NCBI GenBank assembly: GCA_025517525.1
Contig: JAOPJZ010000005.1
Coordinates: forward strand, 186,001 to 250,000
Source: Natronosalvus hydrolyticus
GTDB taxonomy: Archaea > Halobacteriota > Halobacteria > Halobacteriales > Natrialbaceae
DNA length: 64,000 bases
Direction of reading: 5' to 3'
Shown: positions 19,008-29,200 of the stretch, one piece after another
How the letters are laid out: each line of letters opens with the position of its first letter
Numbering within the stretch: the stretch's first letter is position 1
Made by a program: the position numbers and the translations under genes
Notes under the pieces: generated by a model
Seen by the model: the letters and a program-made list of their open reading frames with translations, nothing else
Database searches by the model: none
What the model was told of the DNA's origin: nothing

Positions 19008-19091
19008 TATAGTAGTCATTGAAACGATTTACACACCTATCGCGACGCCGTCTTTCGATAGGGTATGTAATTATTTTCAATGAACACTATA
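19008..19091 (+). repeat. Palindromic repeat family A, copy 1 (84 bp)
   Basis: Starts TATAGTAGTCATTGAAACG and ends with the inverted counterpart of TATAGTGTTCATTGAAAAT. The inner arms CCTATCG/CGATAGG also pair. It ends 25 bp before the GTG start of the DUF3267-like gene. Copies 2 and 3 are at 22105 and 40544. Confidence 0.75.
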
Positions 19092-19116
19092 TTGGACCAG
19101 CAAGAACGCCTCGCCA

Positions 19117-19775
19117 GTGTCGGCAAACGAAATTTCGATTCCGAACGCGGCACAGTCCCTCCCGCCTACCCCCGAGGGGTACGAAGCACTGTACGAATTT
19201 ACCTATCCAACGGTGCCGTTGATTGTCGGCTCAAGTCTTCTGGGCATCGGGATGGCCGTCGCGGTGGTAGCCCTGTTGACGTCCCTCCACGGGCCGGACA
19301 TATTCACGTTCTTCGAGGTGACCGTCGATGGTGAGACGACCACGTATGCCATGGATCTGACCGCTATCGGAATCCCGTTTCTCATCGCGTTGGTTGCAAC
19401 GACCGTCCTACACGAGGGACTCCACGGCCTCGTCTTTCGGTACTACGGCCACGACGTTACCTTCGGCGTCGTCCCGTCTATGGGTGCGTTCTACGCCGCC
19501 GTCTTCGGCAAATTTCAACGTTGAGACGACATCCTACACGTCGGCAGTACGCCACTCGTCGTCATCACCCTTGTATGCGCACCCTTGCTTTTTGTCCCGA
19601 TTCCCATCGTTGCCATCACCGCCGGTTTCGTCCTCGTCATAACACGGCGGGCGCTATCGGCGACCTGTACGCACTCTGTCGACTTCGGCGGCTTCCCAAG
19701 GGGACGCTCCTGTACGATATCGATATTCGTCGTTCGTACGTCTACGAGCCGATGTCTGGCGGAGCCACAGAGTAG
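19117..19775 (+). pseudogene. Broken DUF3267-type membrane metalloprotease-like gene
   Basis: The frame from the GTG at 19117 gives membrane segments (about 34-55 and 83-100) and a zincin-like motif HEGLH (His99, Glu100, His103), typical of DUF3267. It hits an in-frame TGA at 19522-19524 after GKFQR. The same frame continues as DDILHVGSTPLVVITLV with further hydrophobic sequence until about 19640, where the homologous reading resumes one frame over as NTAGAIGDLYALCRL to the TAG at 19773. One nonsense codon and a probable 1-nt deletion near 19640 disable it, unless they are sequencing errors. Confidence 0.8.
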
Positions 19776-19920
19776 CGTCGGCACTGGTGGTGATGATGGG
19801 ACGTCGAGACAGTCGAGGGAAAGGTTTCGCTCGAGGGTACCCATAAGTTCGAAGCGTCGTCTGCCACAGTCCCGATTTCTCCCCACTACCTGTTATCTGT
19901 ACGACGGAGTCACAGAATCT

Positions 19921-20001
19921 AGAGGGATTGTTCTCGTCTCTTCCCGGTCAGCGACCACCCCGGTTCGTCGCTGCCCGGTACACAGTTAGCCTATCGGAAG
20001 G
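19921..20001 (-). repeat. Palindromic repeat family B, copy 3 (about 81 bp, diverged)
   Basis: Shares CGTCTCTTCCCGGT and CCCGGTACACAGTTA with copy 2 (its reverse complement). The inner stem differs in sequence (CAGCGAC/GTCGCTG instead of GATTGCC/GGCAATC) yet still pairs. The outer arms are eroded. Lies 68 bp before the GNAT start. Confidence 0.55.
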
Positions 20002-20069
20002 TAGCAGTGGTTCGACAGCGCTCAACACATCGGGAAAAGCCTCAAGCACGGGCATTGACCAATTCTCGT

Positions 20070-20537
20070 ATGGAACTCGTGGAAGCCACTCCAGACGACT
20101 TCGATGCGCTCATTGACCGCTGGTACGACCTCGCCAGGGGAATGGAAGCGTACTCCGAGTTGAACGAACTCGCCTACGCGGACGTTCGCGACGTCCCCGA
20201 CGACGGCTTTCGCGCACACCTGCAAAACGATGAGATCACGGACTACCGCATCGTTCACGAAGAAGAGACTATCGGCCTCCTCACGCTCCGAGTGGGCCGT
20301 CATCCCTCTCGACAGTACTCGAGGTACCTTCGTATCGTGAATCTCGTTATCGACGAAGACGAGCGGAATCAAGGTCACGGTGCGGCGGTCGTCGAGCAGG
20401 TGAAATCACTCGCTCTCGAGCGAGGCTGTGACCATCTCAAAGTTTCCTGTGAGTGGCAAAACGAGGGCGCACGCCGGTTTTATCGTGGGATGAACTTCCA
20501 GCCGAAGCAGGTCGATTACGTACAGCCCCTCGAGTGA
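20070..20537 (+). CDS. GNAT-family N-acetyltransferase
   Basis: 155 aa. Motif A appears as IVNLVIDEDERNQGHGAAVVEQV (R/Q-x-x-G-x-G/A) and motif B as WQNEGARRFYRGMNF. Substrate unknown. I chose ATG 20070 (MELVEATPDDFDALIDRW), where the GNAT fold starts; in-frame codons upstream run through a palindromic repeat. Convergent with ychF. Confidence 0.85.
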   Translation: MELVEATPDDFDALIDRWYDLARGMEAYSELNELAYADVRDVPDDGFRAHLQNDEITDYRIVHEEETIGLLTLRVGRHPSRQYSRYLRIVNLVIDEDERNQGHGAAVVEQVKSLALERGCDHLKVSCEWQNEGARRFYRGMNFQPKQVDYVQPLE

Positions 20538-20602
20538 GTCCTCAGACGTGGGTCTATCTGGCCGCGGCAAAGGATTGGATGTACTAACGGGACCGCAGCC
20601 GA

Positions 20603-21781
20603 TCAGTTCGTGCTCACGATCTTTATCACGTCCCCTTCCTCGAGTTCGTAGCTATCGCTGATTTCCCTCGAGGACCGAGCGTCGACGGCGTGCAGATAGC
20701 CGTCGCCGATATCGGAGTGGACGGCGTAGGCCAGATCAACCGGCGTCGACCCGTCGGGCAACAACAGCGCGTCCGGGAGCACGTCCCCGGTGCCGTCGGT
20801 CCACTTCGAGGCGTCCTGCACCGGATACGCCGTCAGGTACTCGAGCAGGTCGTACACCGCGTAGTTGAGCGCGGCCTGGACGCCTGTGCCGTCCCACTGG
20901 GCCATCGTCTCGGCGAGCCCCTCGAGTGCGGTACGCTGGGCGTCGCTCACGTCGCCGGTAATCTCGAGTGTGGTGTCACCGGGGTCGTACTCGATCAGGC
21001 CACCCTCGGCGGCCTTTCTGAGCGCGCGTTCGCCTTCCGCGGTGGTCGGAATCACGGGCTTGTCGAGTTCTAGCAGACGGTCGACGTTTGCTTCGGGCGC
21101 AACGTCGATTTTGTTCGCGGCGACGACGATTGGTTTGGTTCGCTGGCGGATCTCCGTTGCCAGCGCCTCCCGGTCTTCGTCGGTCCACTGAATAGGGTCG
21201 TCGGGGTACTCGAGTCCGCGCAGAATTTTGGCGACGTCGGTGGGCGAGGCACCGAATCCGGACATCATCTCCGCCAGCACGTCGTCGAGGTCGAAGTCGG
21301 GCGATCGGGATTTACGTTCGACGCCCTCCCAGTTCCCCTCGACGATGCCGGCCAACCACAAATCCATTTCTTCTTCGATGAAGTCAATGTCCTCGAGCGG
21401 GTCGTGACTCCCGATATCGACGGGTTCGCCCTTCTCGTTCGTCCCGCCGGAGGCGTCGATGACGTTGATGATGACGTCGGCGTTGGTCAACTCGTCGAGG
21501 AACTGATTGCCAAGCCCCTTCCCCTCGTGGGCCCCGGGCACGAGACCGGCCACGTCGAGCAGTTCGATGGGGACGTAGCGCTTGCCGTCACGGCACTCGT
21601 CGCTGGTACAGCGCTCCTCTCGTTCGAGACACGGGCACTCGGTCCGAACGTAACTGACCCCCCGATTGGCGTCGATGGTGGTGAACGGATAGTTCGCGAC
21701 GTCGACGTCGGCCATCGTCGCCGCCGTATAGAAGGTGGACTTCCCGGCGTTTGGCTTGCCGGCAAGTGCAATCGAAAGCAT
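20603..21781 (-). CDS. ychF: YchF/Obg-like GTPase (redox-regulated ATPase family)
   Basis: 392 aa. P-loop GKPNAGKSTFYTAA, switch I TTIDANRG, G3 DVAGLVPGAHEGKG, G4 NKID (AANKIDVAPEA), then a C-terminal TGS domain ending EEGDVIKIVSTN. The archaeal/eukaryotic form has the Cys-rich insert here (CPCLEREERCTSDEC) after switch I, possibly a metal site. Ribosome-associated translation factor; the exact role is not settled. Confidence 0.92.
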   Translation of the reverse strand: MLSIALAGKPNAGKSTFYTAATMADVDVANYPFTTIDANRGVSYVRTECPCLEREERCTSDECRDGKRYVPIELLDVAGLVPGAHEGKGLGNQFLDELTNADVIINVIDASGGTNEKGEPVDIGSHDPLEDIDFIEEEMDLWLAGIVEGNWEGVERKSRSPDFDLDDVLAEMMSGFGASPTDVAKILRGLEYPDDPIQWTDEDREALATEIRQRTKPIVVAANKIDVAPEANVDRLLELDKPVIPTTAEGERALRKAAEGGLIEYDPGDTTLEITGDVSDAQRTALEGLAETMAQWDGTGVQAALNYAVYDLLEYLTAYPVQDASKWTDGTGDVLPDALLLPDGSTPVDLAYAVHSDIGDGYLHAVDARSSREISDSYELEEGDVIKIVSTN

Positions 21782-22104
21782 ACCAACCGATTACCGAGGT
21801 CAGGAAAACTGTCTTTCGGTTCTCGAAGTCACTATCCTCGGTTCACTCGAGCGACCAATCAGGGAGGCGGACGGGTATCGCTTACGGGATCGGGCGTGAA
21901 AAGAATTAGAGCGGTCGATCTCGGACGCCGTCCCCAGTCCGGGAATCGCGATACTGTGTTCGAATCGGTTCATCTCCATCACAATCGTCAGCACGAGTGC
22001 CAGGTAGAACGCCGCCGCGATATCGGATGATTCCGTCGAAATTCAGCCCGTTGCTCGAGTATTCCACCAACACCGGAACGCGCGACGGAGGTGTACCGTA
22101 CAAG
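21782..22104. other. Intergenic between ychF and the Lrp-type regulator
   Basis: 323 bases left of the family A palindrome. Divergent arrangement, so it should hold the ychF promoter. No gene or RNA recognised. Confidence 0.4.
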
Positions 22105-22187
22105 TATAATAGCCATTGAAAGTCGTTGTAACCCTATCGCAGGAGGGTATCGCGATAGGTGTGTAAATCGTTTCAATGGCTACTATA
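22105..22187 (-). repeat. Palindromic repeat family A, copy 2 (83 bp)
   Basis: Read on the minus strand it begins TATAGTAGCCATTGAAACG, nearly identical over about 40 bp to copy 1. Its right end lies 53 bp before the ATG of the Lrp/AsnC gene. Confidence 0.75.
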
Positions 22188-22240
22188 GAGGGTGAATGTT
22201 CCGGGTCAAAGCACAATTGAGAGGCGAACAACTAGAAAGT

Positions 22241-22720
22241 ATGGAACTAGACGAAACCGACCAAAAAATATTGTATCTACTCAAAAAGGAAACGAGAACA
22301 TCGCTAACACACGCTGAAATCGCAGATCGAATCGGCGTCTCTTCTAGCACCGTGAGCAACCGGATCCAGGCGTTAAAAGCGGATGGCATCGTCGAGAGCA
22401 TCAACCCACAGATAAACTACGAAAATGCCGGTGTTCCCTATCACATGCTTTTCGTTTGTACGGTACCAATTGAACAACGAAAAGCACTGGCAAAAGAAGT
22501 GATTGAGGTAGACGGCGTCGTCGAAACCAGGGAGCTATTAACCGGACGCAGAAACCTCCACGTCGAAGTCGTGAGCGAGGAGATAAATACCGTCGAACTG
22601 GCCTCCGAGGCGATAGAGTCGCTCGGCATTTCTATCGAAGAGTCTGACATCTTCCGTCGAAAAAACTCCCAACCGTTAAACTACTTCATTCAAGATGAAC
22701 TAGACGAATCGGAGCGATAA
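22241..22720 (+). CDS. Lrp/AsnC-type transcription regulator
   Basis: 159 aa. N-terminal winged helix (MELDETDQKILYLLKKETRT; recognition part GVSSSTVSNRIQALKADGIV) and a C-terminal RAM-like domain in which a ligand or partner would bind (VCTVPIEQRKALAKEVIEV onward). Start 22241 is the family's normal one. Codon use is more AT-rich than most neighbours. A family A palindrome occupies its promoter region. Confidence 0.82.
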   Translation: MELDETDQKILYLLKKETRTSLTHAEIADRIGVSSSTVSNRIQALKADGIVESINPQINYENAGVPYHMLFVCTVPIEQRKALAKEVIEVDGVVETRELLTGRRNLHVEVVSEEINTVELASEAIESLGISIEESDIFRRKNSQPLNYFIQDELDESER

Positions 22721-22847
22721 TTCCAGAACAAAGTACTATCGAGCGTGCTGAAACCAGTGGATGCCAGCCAGTTTTCTGGTTTTCTTCTGGTTTTTTGCAA
22801 ATAAACGGTACCTCGCGTTTATACGTATGAGCGTGTTATTAAAGCAC

Positions 22848-23105
22848 ATGAGTTCGACCTACCCAAACCGATCCTCGGGAGCGGTAACCCACCAGATAGT
22901 CCAGGAAATTGCCGACAGTAAAGAGATTGATCCCATAGAAGTCACTCCACCACTCCATTCTGCAATCGATGTTGAGGCGCTCGAGCGACTCTTCGCATCG
23001 ACGAAAGACGGGCCGCGGTCGGGGCACGTCACCTTCGAATACAACGACTGTACAATTCAGGTATCAGCTGACATGGATACGACCGTCGAAATTAAGGACA
23101 AATAA
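22848..23105 (+). CDS. HalOD1 output-domain protein
   Basis: 85 aa (start MSSTYPNRSS; an ATG at 22827 is also possible). The sequence ITDSKEIDPIEV-like core (EIADSKEIDPIEVTPPLHSAIDVEALERLF) and FEYNDCTIQVSADMDTTVE match the haloarchaeal HalOD1 output domain, which usually ends two-component chains or stands alone. Function unknown beyond presumed signal output. Follows the Lrp-type gene by 127 bp. Confidence 0.8.
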   Translation: MSSTYPNRSSGAVTHQIVQEIADSKEIDPIEVTPPLHSAIDVEALERLFASTKDGPRSGHVTFEYNDCTIQVSADMDTTVEIKDK

Positions 23106-23226
23106 TAGCCGCCTGCATTTTTCTGACCCGACTCCCTCGTCCAGTCGGCGATAGCGTTGCGGATCGGGCATTCATGCACCAGCACGGAGCTGGACGGGTA
23201 CGCCCTCGTGGCAAACGGTGATCTCG

Positions 23227-23967
23227 TTACTGATACATCCGCAAGGGCTGAGCCTGCGTACTCTCGGCTTCTCCCATCTCGCGCATCCGTCGGGCAAAGG
23301 CCTCGCGCTGTTCTCGAATCTCGGCCGCCCGATCGATCAGTTCGTCGACGTCGACGTCGATGTCGACGATCGGTGCCAGCGTCTCCTCGAGCAGGACGCT
23401 CGCCGCTTTGGGATCCGGAAACTGCGGGCTGCATTCGACGACGAGACCGACCGCATCGACATGGAGTTCGGCAGCTCGGTTGAGCAACGCGCCGGTCGGA
23501 CCGCTCACGACGCCGTCTTCGGATGGTGCATCGATGCCGTGTTTCTCGAGGTGGACGCCGCCGTCTCCGGTCGATACGCCGAAAACGTCCGGCTGATCGT
23601 CCCAGTCGGTCGGGAGCCCGCTGAGATACAGCGGCGTCGCCTCGTGGTCGACCACCCAACTCGTCAGACAGTCGGCGACCGTCTTGACCGCCTGGCTGCT
23701 GATCGGAACGTCACTCTGGAGGGCGAACAGGTCGTGGACTTCGCTGACGTAAATTCTGACCGGGGGCTGTATCGTCGACCGATCCTTCCGGTAAATACCG
23801 ATGCGGGGCAGTCCCTCGCAGTGGACGCTCGCGTGATAGTCCATCTCGAGCTGGTCGATCAGGTGGTCCGTGGCGATCTTGCCCACCAATCCGACACCCG
23901 GAAAGCCTTCGACGAGTGCCGGTTCCTCGAGGTCGACCGTCGAGCCGTGGACACGAATCCGTGACAT
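23227..23967 (-). CDS. PAC2-family proteasome assembly chaperone
   Basis: 246 aa. N-terminal LVEGFPGVGLVGKIATDHLI is the PAC2 signature; C-terminal third has an acidic helix and a coiled-coil-like end (DRAAEIREQREAFARRMREM). Archaeal PAC2 proteins are related to PbaA/PAC1-2 and are thought to help assemble proteasome or other complexes. Divergent from the RNA methyltransferase. Confidence 0.85.
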   Translation of the reverse strand: MSRIRVHGSTVDLEEPALVEGFPGVGLVGKIATDHLIDQLEMDYHASVHCEGLPRIGIYRKDRSTIQPPVRIYVSEVHDLFALQSDVPISSQAVKTVADCLTSWVVDHEATPLYLSGLPTDWDDQPDVFGVSTGDGGVHLEKHGIDAPSEDGVVSGPTGALLNRAAELHVDAVGLVVECSPQFPDPKAASVLLEETLAPIVDIDVDVDELIDRAAEIREQREAFARRMREMGEAESTQAQPLRMYQ

Positions 23968-24081
23968 ACTCGAGATGACTCGCGCTATTCACTTAAAAGA
24001 CGACCCGCGAGTCATTACCGAGGCACAGTCACAACGCTCGCTTCGAAACCCACAAACGAACAGCCCGCAAACGACCGGGCA

Positions 24082-24993
24082 ATGGAGCCTCTCGAGCGGT
24101 ACCGACCGATTATCGACGATTTCGAGGCGTTTCGAGCAGCGTGTGAACGGCCGCTCGGGATTGCCGTACGCGTCAACACGATCAAGGCTGACGTCGACCG
24201 GGCCATGGCGACACTAGACGAAGACGGGATTCCGGTTGAGCAGGCCGACTGGAATCCACGCGTGTTACGCCTCGAGACGAACGCACCGGGTTCGACGTGG
24301 GCCTCGTTTCACGGATTCATCCACACCCAGGAGGAGGTCTCGGCCGTTCCGCCGGTCGTCCTCGACCCCGAACCGGGCGACCGCGTTTTCGACGCCTGTG
24401 CAGCCCCCGGCGGGAAAGCCACACAACTGGCAGCACTGCTTGACGACCGTGGCACTGTCGTCGCCAACGATAACAATCTCGGCCGGCTTTCGGCACTCAG
24501 ATTCAACGCCGAACGTCTCGGTGCGACCTCGCTGGCGGTGACCAACCAGGACGCCCGAAACTTCTCGTTCAATCCACTGGCGTTCGACGCCTTCGATCAC
24601 GCTCTCGTCGATGCGCCCTGTTCCTGTGAGGGAACGATTCGGAAGAATCCCACGACGCTCGAGGAGTGGACCCTCGACCACGTCCACTCGGTAGCCGGCA
24701 TCCAGAAAGGGATTCTCAAACGCGCAGTGCAGGCGACGAAGCCGGGCGGCACTGTCGTCTACTCGACGTGTACCTTCGCCCCCGAGGAGAACGAAGCCGT
24801 CGTCCAGCACGCCCTCGGCACAACGGACTGTCACCTTGTCGACATCGATATCGGTCTCGAGTCCGTGCCCGGTATCACCGAATGGCAGGACGAAACGTAC
24901 GAGGGAAGCCTTGAGAAGGCGATCAGAATCTATCCACACCACAACGATACCGGTGGCTTCTTCGTCGCGAAACTGGAGGTGGGTTCCGCATGA
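24082..24993 (+). CDS. RsmB/NOP-family m5C RNA methyltransferase
   Basis: 303 aa. SAM motif I DACAAPGGKATQLAAL, motif IV DAPCSCEGTIRKNP with the base-release/nucleophile cysteines, and motif VI YSTCTFAPEENEAVV. The catalytic Cys pair of the NOL1/NOP2/Sun family (PC in IV, TC in VI) is intact. Methylates cytosine C5 in tRNA or rRNA; target not deducible. Overlaps the next gene by 4 nt (ATGA). Confidence 0.92.
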   Translation: MEPLERYRPIIDDFEAFRAACERPLGIAVRVNTIKADVDRAMATLDEDGIPVEQADWNPRVLRLETNAPGSTWASFHGFIHTQEEVSAVPPVVLDPEPGDRVFDACAAPGGKATQLAALLDDRGTVVANDNNLGRLSALRFNAERLGATSLAVTNQDARNFSFNPLAFDAFDHALVDAPCSCEGTIRKNPTTLEEWTLDHVHSVAGIQKGILKRAVQATKPGGTVVYSTCTFAPEENEAVVQHALGTTDCHLVDIDIGLESVPGITEWQDETYEGSLEKAIRIYPHHNDTGGFFVAKLEVGSA

Positions 24994-25517
24994 GTGACGG
25001 TGACTCGAGCGACGGCGAATCGAACGTCGGCCAGCGATTCGACAGGCTTCCAGCGACGGCGAGCGAACGCGTCGTAGCGGGGCGAGCAACCAGAGCCGAA
25101 GTCCTCGAGTACTTCGAAGACCGGTTCGAAATCCCACCCGAAACGTTCGACGAATACACGTTCTGGGAGAAAGGGGCGGGAAAGATCTGGATTTTCAGCG
25201 GAGAGAGTCCCTCACCCGCCCCCGTCGAAGCCATCGGCATGACTTGCCTGCGAACGCGACAGGAACACTGGAAACCGACGACGGATTTCGTCCAGCGCTT
25301 TGGCCGGCAGGCAAACGCCTGCGTGATCGATATCGAGCGCGAGGCCGCCCGACGCTTTGTTTGCGGTGAAGACCAGTCCCTCGAGTGGGACGGCGACTGG
25401 GGTTACCTGATCGTCGCTCACGAGATCGCCGGCGAACGTGAACCGATTGGCGTCGGTCTCTACCTCCACGGCGAGTTGCGATCGACGGTGCCGAAAGGGC
25501 GACAACGGGAACTGTAG
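24990..25517 (+). CDS. PUA-like partner of the m5C methyltransferase (COG3270 type)
   Basis: 175 aa. Core FWEKGAGKIWIFSG, GMTCLRTRQEHWKPTTDFVQRFG, and LIVAHEIAGEREPIGVGLYLHGELRSTVPKGRQREL. These resemble the separate C-terminal RNA-binding domain found fused to bacterial RsmF-type NOL1/NOP2/fmu enzymes. The 4-nt overlap with the methyltransferase suggests the pair makes one split enzyme; that is inference. Confidence 0.75.
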   Translation: MSDGDSSDGESNVGQRFDRLPATASERVVAGRATRAEVLEYFEDRFEIPPETFDEYTFWEKGAGKIWIFSGESPSPAPVEAIGMTCLRTRQEHWKPTTDFVQRFGRQANACVIDIEREAARRFVCGEDQSLEWDGDWGYLIVAHEIAGEREPIGVGLYLHGELRSTVPKGRQREL

Positions 25518-25703
25518 CCCCCGTATACGACGGGCGCGAGCGCACTTACGAGTGAGACAAAGCGAGCGAGCACTCAGCCACGTGTCGACTGGCGAGAAAA
25601 AGCGAATTTTGTCACACGATGTTACGCTCCAGTACGGGCGTGGAAAACCAGTAGCGCATCCCGTGGATTCTCGAGACCACGATCGGCGGTCTGCCCCGGA
25701 AAA

Positions 25704-26042
25704 TTACAGTAACGGCGTCATTCTCGCCCAATTCGGTCCCTTTTCGACCCGTCTCGTCCAATCGTTCATGGTGATGCACCCGTACTCTTCGAGCATCGGT
25801 AAGTGAACGTGATATAGGCTGATCATCACGTGCTCGACGTCCTCCTCGTCAGCGGCGTCGACACCAGGTTCTCGCGTTGCAACTGCCGTGGTTAACTCGC
25901 CGAGTTCGAGCGCGGCGTTTTCCGTGAGGACATCGAGGATCACTCGTCGTCGCTCCGCCGCGAGCAGTCTGTGTCGTTCGCTTTCAGTCAGTCCGACTGT
26001 ACTCGTTCTCTGGCCCGTTGTGTCGTTCCGGAATTGAGACAT
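25704..26042 (-). CDS. Winged-helix protein (DUF7344-like)
   Basis: 112 aa. Helical LTESERHRLLAAERRRVILDVL, then LELGELTTAVATRE and MISLYHVHLPMLEEYGCITMN, the pattern of small haloarchaeal winged-helix proteins I know as DUF7344. No sensor domain. Start at 26042 (MSQFRND). Divergently transcribed from the large Bat-like regulator, so it may share or control that intergenic region. Confidence 0.72.
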   Translation of the reverse strand: MSQFRNDTTGQRTSTVGLTESERHRLLAAERRRVILDVLTENAALELGELTTAVATREPGVDAADEEDVEHVMISLYHVHLPMLEEYGCITMNDWTRRVEKGPNWARMTPLL

Positions 26043-26274
26043 TGTATCACTTCGATTTCGGTGGTTCACAGTTTCTTCCAAATACCCCTTCGCTGGTAAG
26101 GGTGTACTAGAAGTGGTTAGGTCCTTTTGAGTGAGTCAACAACCAGGTTACAATAACAGTAATTTTCCCCGATGTATTCGGTGCTATGTAAAGGACCATT
26201 ACGCTCGAATCGGGCATCTCGGCAGTGGCTCCATCGACGGAAGGCTAATGCGTTCGACGACCAGTAGAAGGGCT

Positions 26275-29200
26275 ATGGAACCGGACTCGTTGACGGATGC
26301 ACTCCGGGAAACACTCGCCGTCTTCGACGAGCGCGGTACGCCGCAAACGACGCCGGAGGTAGCCGATTCTCTCGATCTCGGACGACGGAGTACGTATGCC
26401 CGATTGGAACGACTGGTCGAGCAGAACCGCCTCGAGACCAAAAAGGTCGGGGCGAACGCTCGCGTCTGGTGGTTGCCCCAGGAACCGGCATCTTCGAACG
26501 ATCAATCGGTCCACACGTCGACAACGGATGGTATAGACGCCGACGAGTTCGCTTCGCTGGTTGCTGCCGTCGAAGAGTACGCCATATTCACGCTCGACAC
26601 GGAGGGGCACGTTCGTAGCTGGAACACCGGTGCGAAACGGATCAAAGGCTACGAGGCCGAGGACATTCTGGGTGAACACTTTTCGACGTTCTATACCGAC
26701 GAAGACAGGGAAGCCACCGTCCCCGAACGGAACCTCGAGGAGGCTGCGAGAAACGGTTCGGTCGAAGACGAAGGATGGCGAGTTCGCGCCGACGGAACGC
26801 GCTTCTGGGGACACGTTACGATTACCGCCATCCGGAACGAGAACGGGACCCCGGAGGGGTACGTGAAGGTGACTCGCGACATGACCGACCGCCGGGAGTA
26901 CGAACGTCGACTTGAGGGCCAGACCGAGCGACTCGAACGTCAGCGCAATGATCTCGAGACCGAACTCCAGCAGGTGTATGATCGCATTTCTGATGGATTC
27001 TACGCACTCGACGAGGATCTTCAGTTCACGTACATTAACGACCACGCATCTGATACATTTGACCTCAACGAGAACGTTATCGGGATGCCTATTCAAAAGG
27101 CGGTCACTCTCACGGAGACGTTCGAAACGAACCTGTTCGAGGCCGTCGAAACCCAGGAATCCGTATTTTTCGAGGATTATTACGGGCCGTTGAACAAGTG
27201 GTTTGTCAACGCAATCTACCCGTCCGCGTCCGGGCTGTCGGTCTACTTCCGCGAAATCACCGACCAAAAACAGCGCGAACACGAGTTAGAGCGCTACGAA
27301 CGAATCATCGAGACCGTCGAAGACGGTATCTACGTCCTGGACAGTGAGCATCGGTTTACCATGGTCAATAGCGCGTTCGCCTCGATGACCGGCCGGGAAC
27401 CCGACGACCTCATCGGAGCCCATGCCAGCACCGTATTTACAGGCGAATTCGTCGATATCGCCAACGAGAAACAGCGACAACTGGAATCCGGGGAACTGGA
27501 TATCGCTATCCTGGAAGAAAACCTCTTCCGGGCCGACGGGACTTCCTTCGTCGTCGAGAGCCGATTCGACCTGTTCGCCCTCGAAGATGGCAAAACGGGG
27601 CGCGTTGGCGTCACCAGAGACATCACCGGCAGAAAACGACGCGAGCGAGAACTGGCTCGATTCCAACGTGCGGTCGAAGCGTCCGGCCACGCCATCTACA
27701 TGATCGATGTCGATGGGGAAATGACGTATGCCAATCCAGCGTTCGAAGAAATAACTGGCTACTCGAGCGAAGAGGTTATCGGGGAGACACCGATGATGCT
27801 TCGATCCGACGAGCACGGCGACGTGTCCGACGAGATTCCCTGGGAGAGGGTCTCGTCGGACGAAATGTGGGACGAAGAGATAACCGGCCGCCGAAAAAAC
27901 GGGAACCTGTATCACGTCGAGCAAACGATCGCCCCGGTGACTGACGAAGACGACGAGATCGACCGGTACGTCGCCGTTCAAAAAGACATCACCGATCGGA
28001 AAGAACAAAAAAGGGAACTCGAGACGCAGATACGGCAACAGGAGGTCGTCACCCATCTCGGCCAACTCGCCCTTGAGAACGACGAGTTCGACGCGTTGCT
28101 GGCCGAAGCGGTCGAACTGGTCGCCGATACGCTGGACACCGATTACTGTAAAGTCCTCCACCTCGACGGTTCTGCAGAAGCGTTGCTGGTCTGTCAGGGA
28201 GTCGGCTGGCACGACGGGATCGTCGGCGAGGCGACCGTCCCGGCCGTCGATGAAAACTCCCAGGCGGCGTACACGCTCGAGACCGCCGAACCGGTGGTGG
28301 TCGAAAACCTCGAGACGGAAGACAGGTTCAACGGACCGGATTTGTTGACGAATCACGGAGTCAAAAGCGGTATCAGTACAATCATCGGCTCGCATACCGA
28401 TCCATGGGGAATTCTTGGCACCCACGACACGGATCAGCGATCGTTTTCCGAGCAGGACATCAACTTCGTGCAGTCGGTCGCAAACCTTCTTGCATCAGCG
28501 ATCGATCGGCGCGAGTACGAACAGGAGCTACTGCACCAGCGCGAGGAACTCACAGCGTTTGTCAACCTCAACGAAGTCTTCTCGGAGATTACGGCCGCCG
28601 TTATCGACCAGTCCACGCGCGAGGAGATAGAGGCCACAGTCTGTGACCACCTCGCAGCCTCCGATTCGTACGTTCTCGCCTGGATCGGCGATGTTTCCAG
28701 CACCTCACAGATGGTAAATGTGCGGGCCGAATCCGGTGCGGAGGAGTACCTCGAGGAGATCGCTATTTCGGTCGATCCTGACGACAAACGAAGTTGCGGA
28801 CCAACCGGTAAGGCGTTTCTCACAGGGGAGTTACAGACAGCCCAGGAGATTCACACCGACCCGACCTACGAACCGTGGCGAGAGACCGCCCGCGAACATG
28901 GTTTTCGCTCCTCAGCCGCCGTACCGATCGTCCACGAGAATCAAATCTACGGCGTCCTGAACGTCTACTCCGACAGGCCGCACGCGTTCGACGAGCAGGA
29001 AGGCGAGTTGCTTTCCCAGCTCGGCGAGATTATCGGCCACTCTATCGCCGCTACCGAGCGCAAGCAGGCGCTCATGAGCGACGAACTCGTCGAAGTGGAG
29101 GTCCAGGTTCAGGACGTCTTTGGTGCTGTCTACGCCCAGGTCGAGACCGAGGGAACGATCACGTTCGACCGGATGGTCAACGTTGGAACCGACGAGTACC

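Noticed and set aside
18745..19222. Short frames across the family A palindrome that give MKRFTHLSR-type peptides
   Set aside because: The same peptide arises at the 22105 copy because the DNA is repeated; there is no sign of translation or conservation as protein.
27286..28425. 379-aa minus-strand frame within the Bat-like regulator
   Set aside because: Shadow of the PAS/GAF coding region; real protein motifs are in the plus frame.
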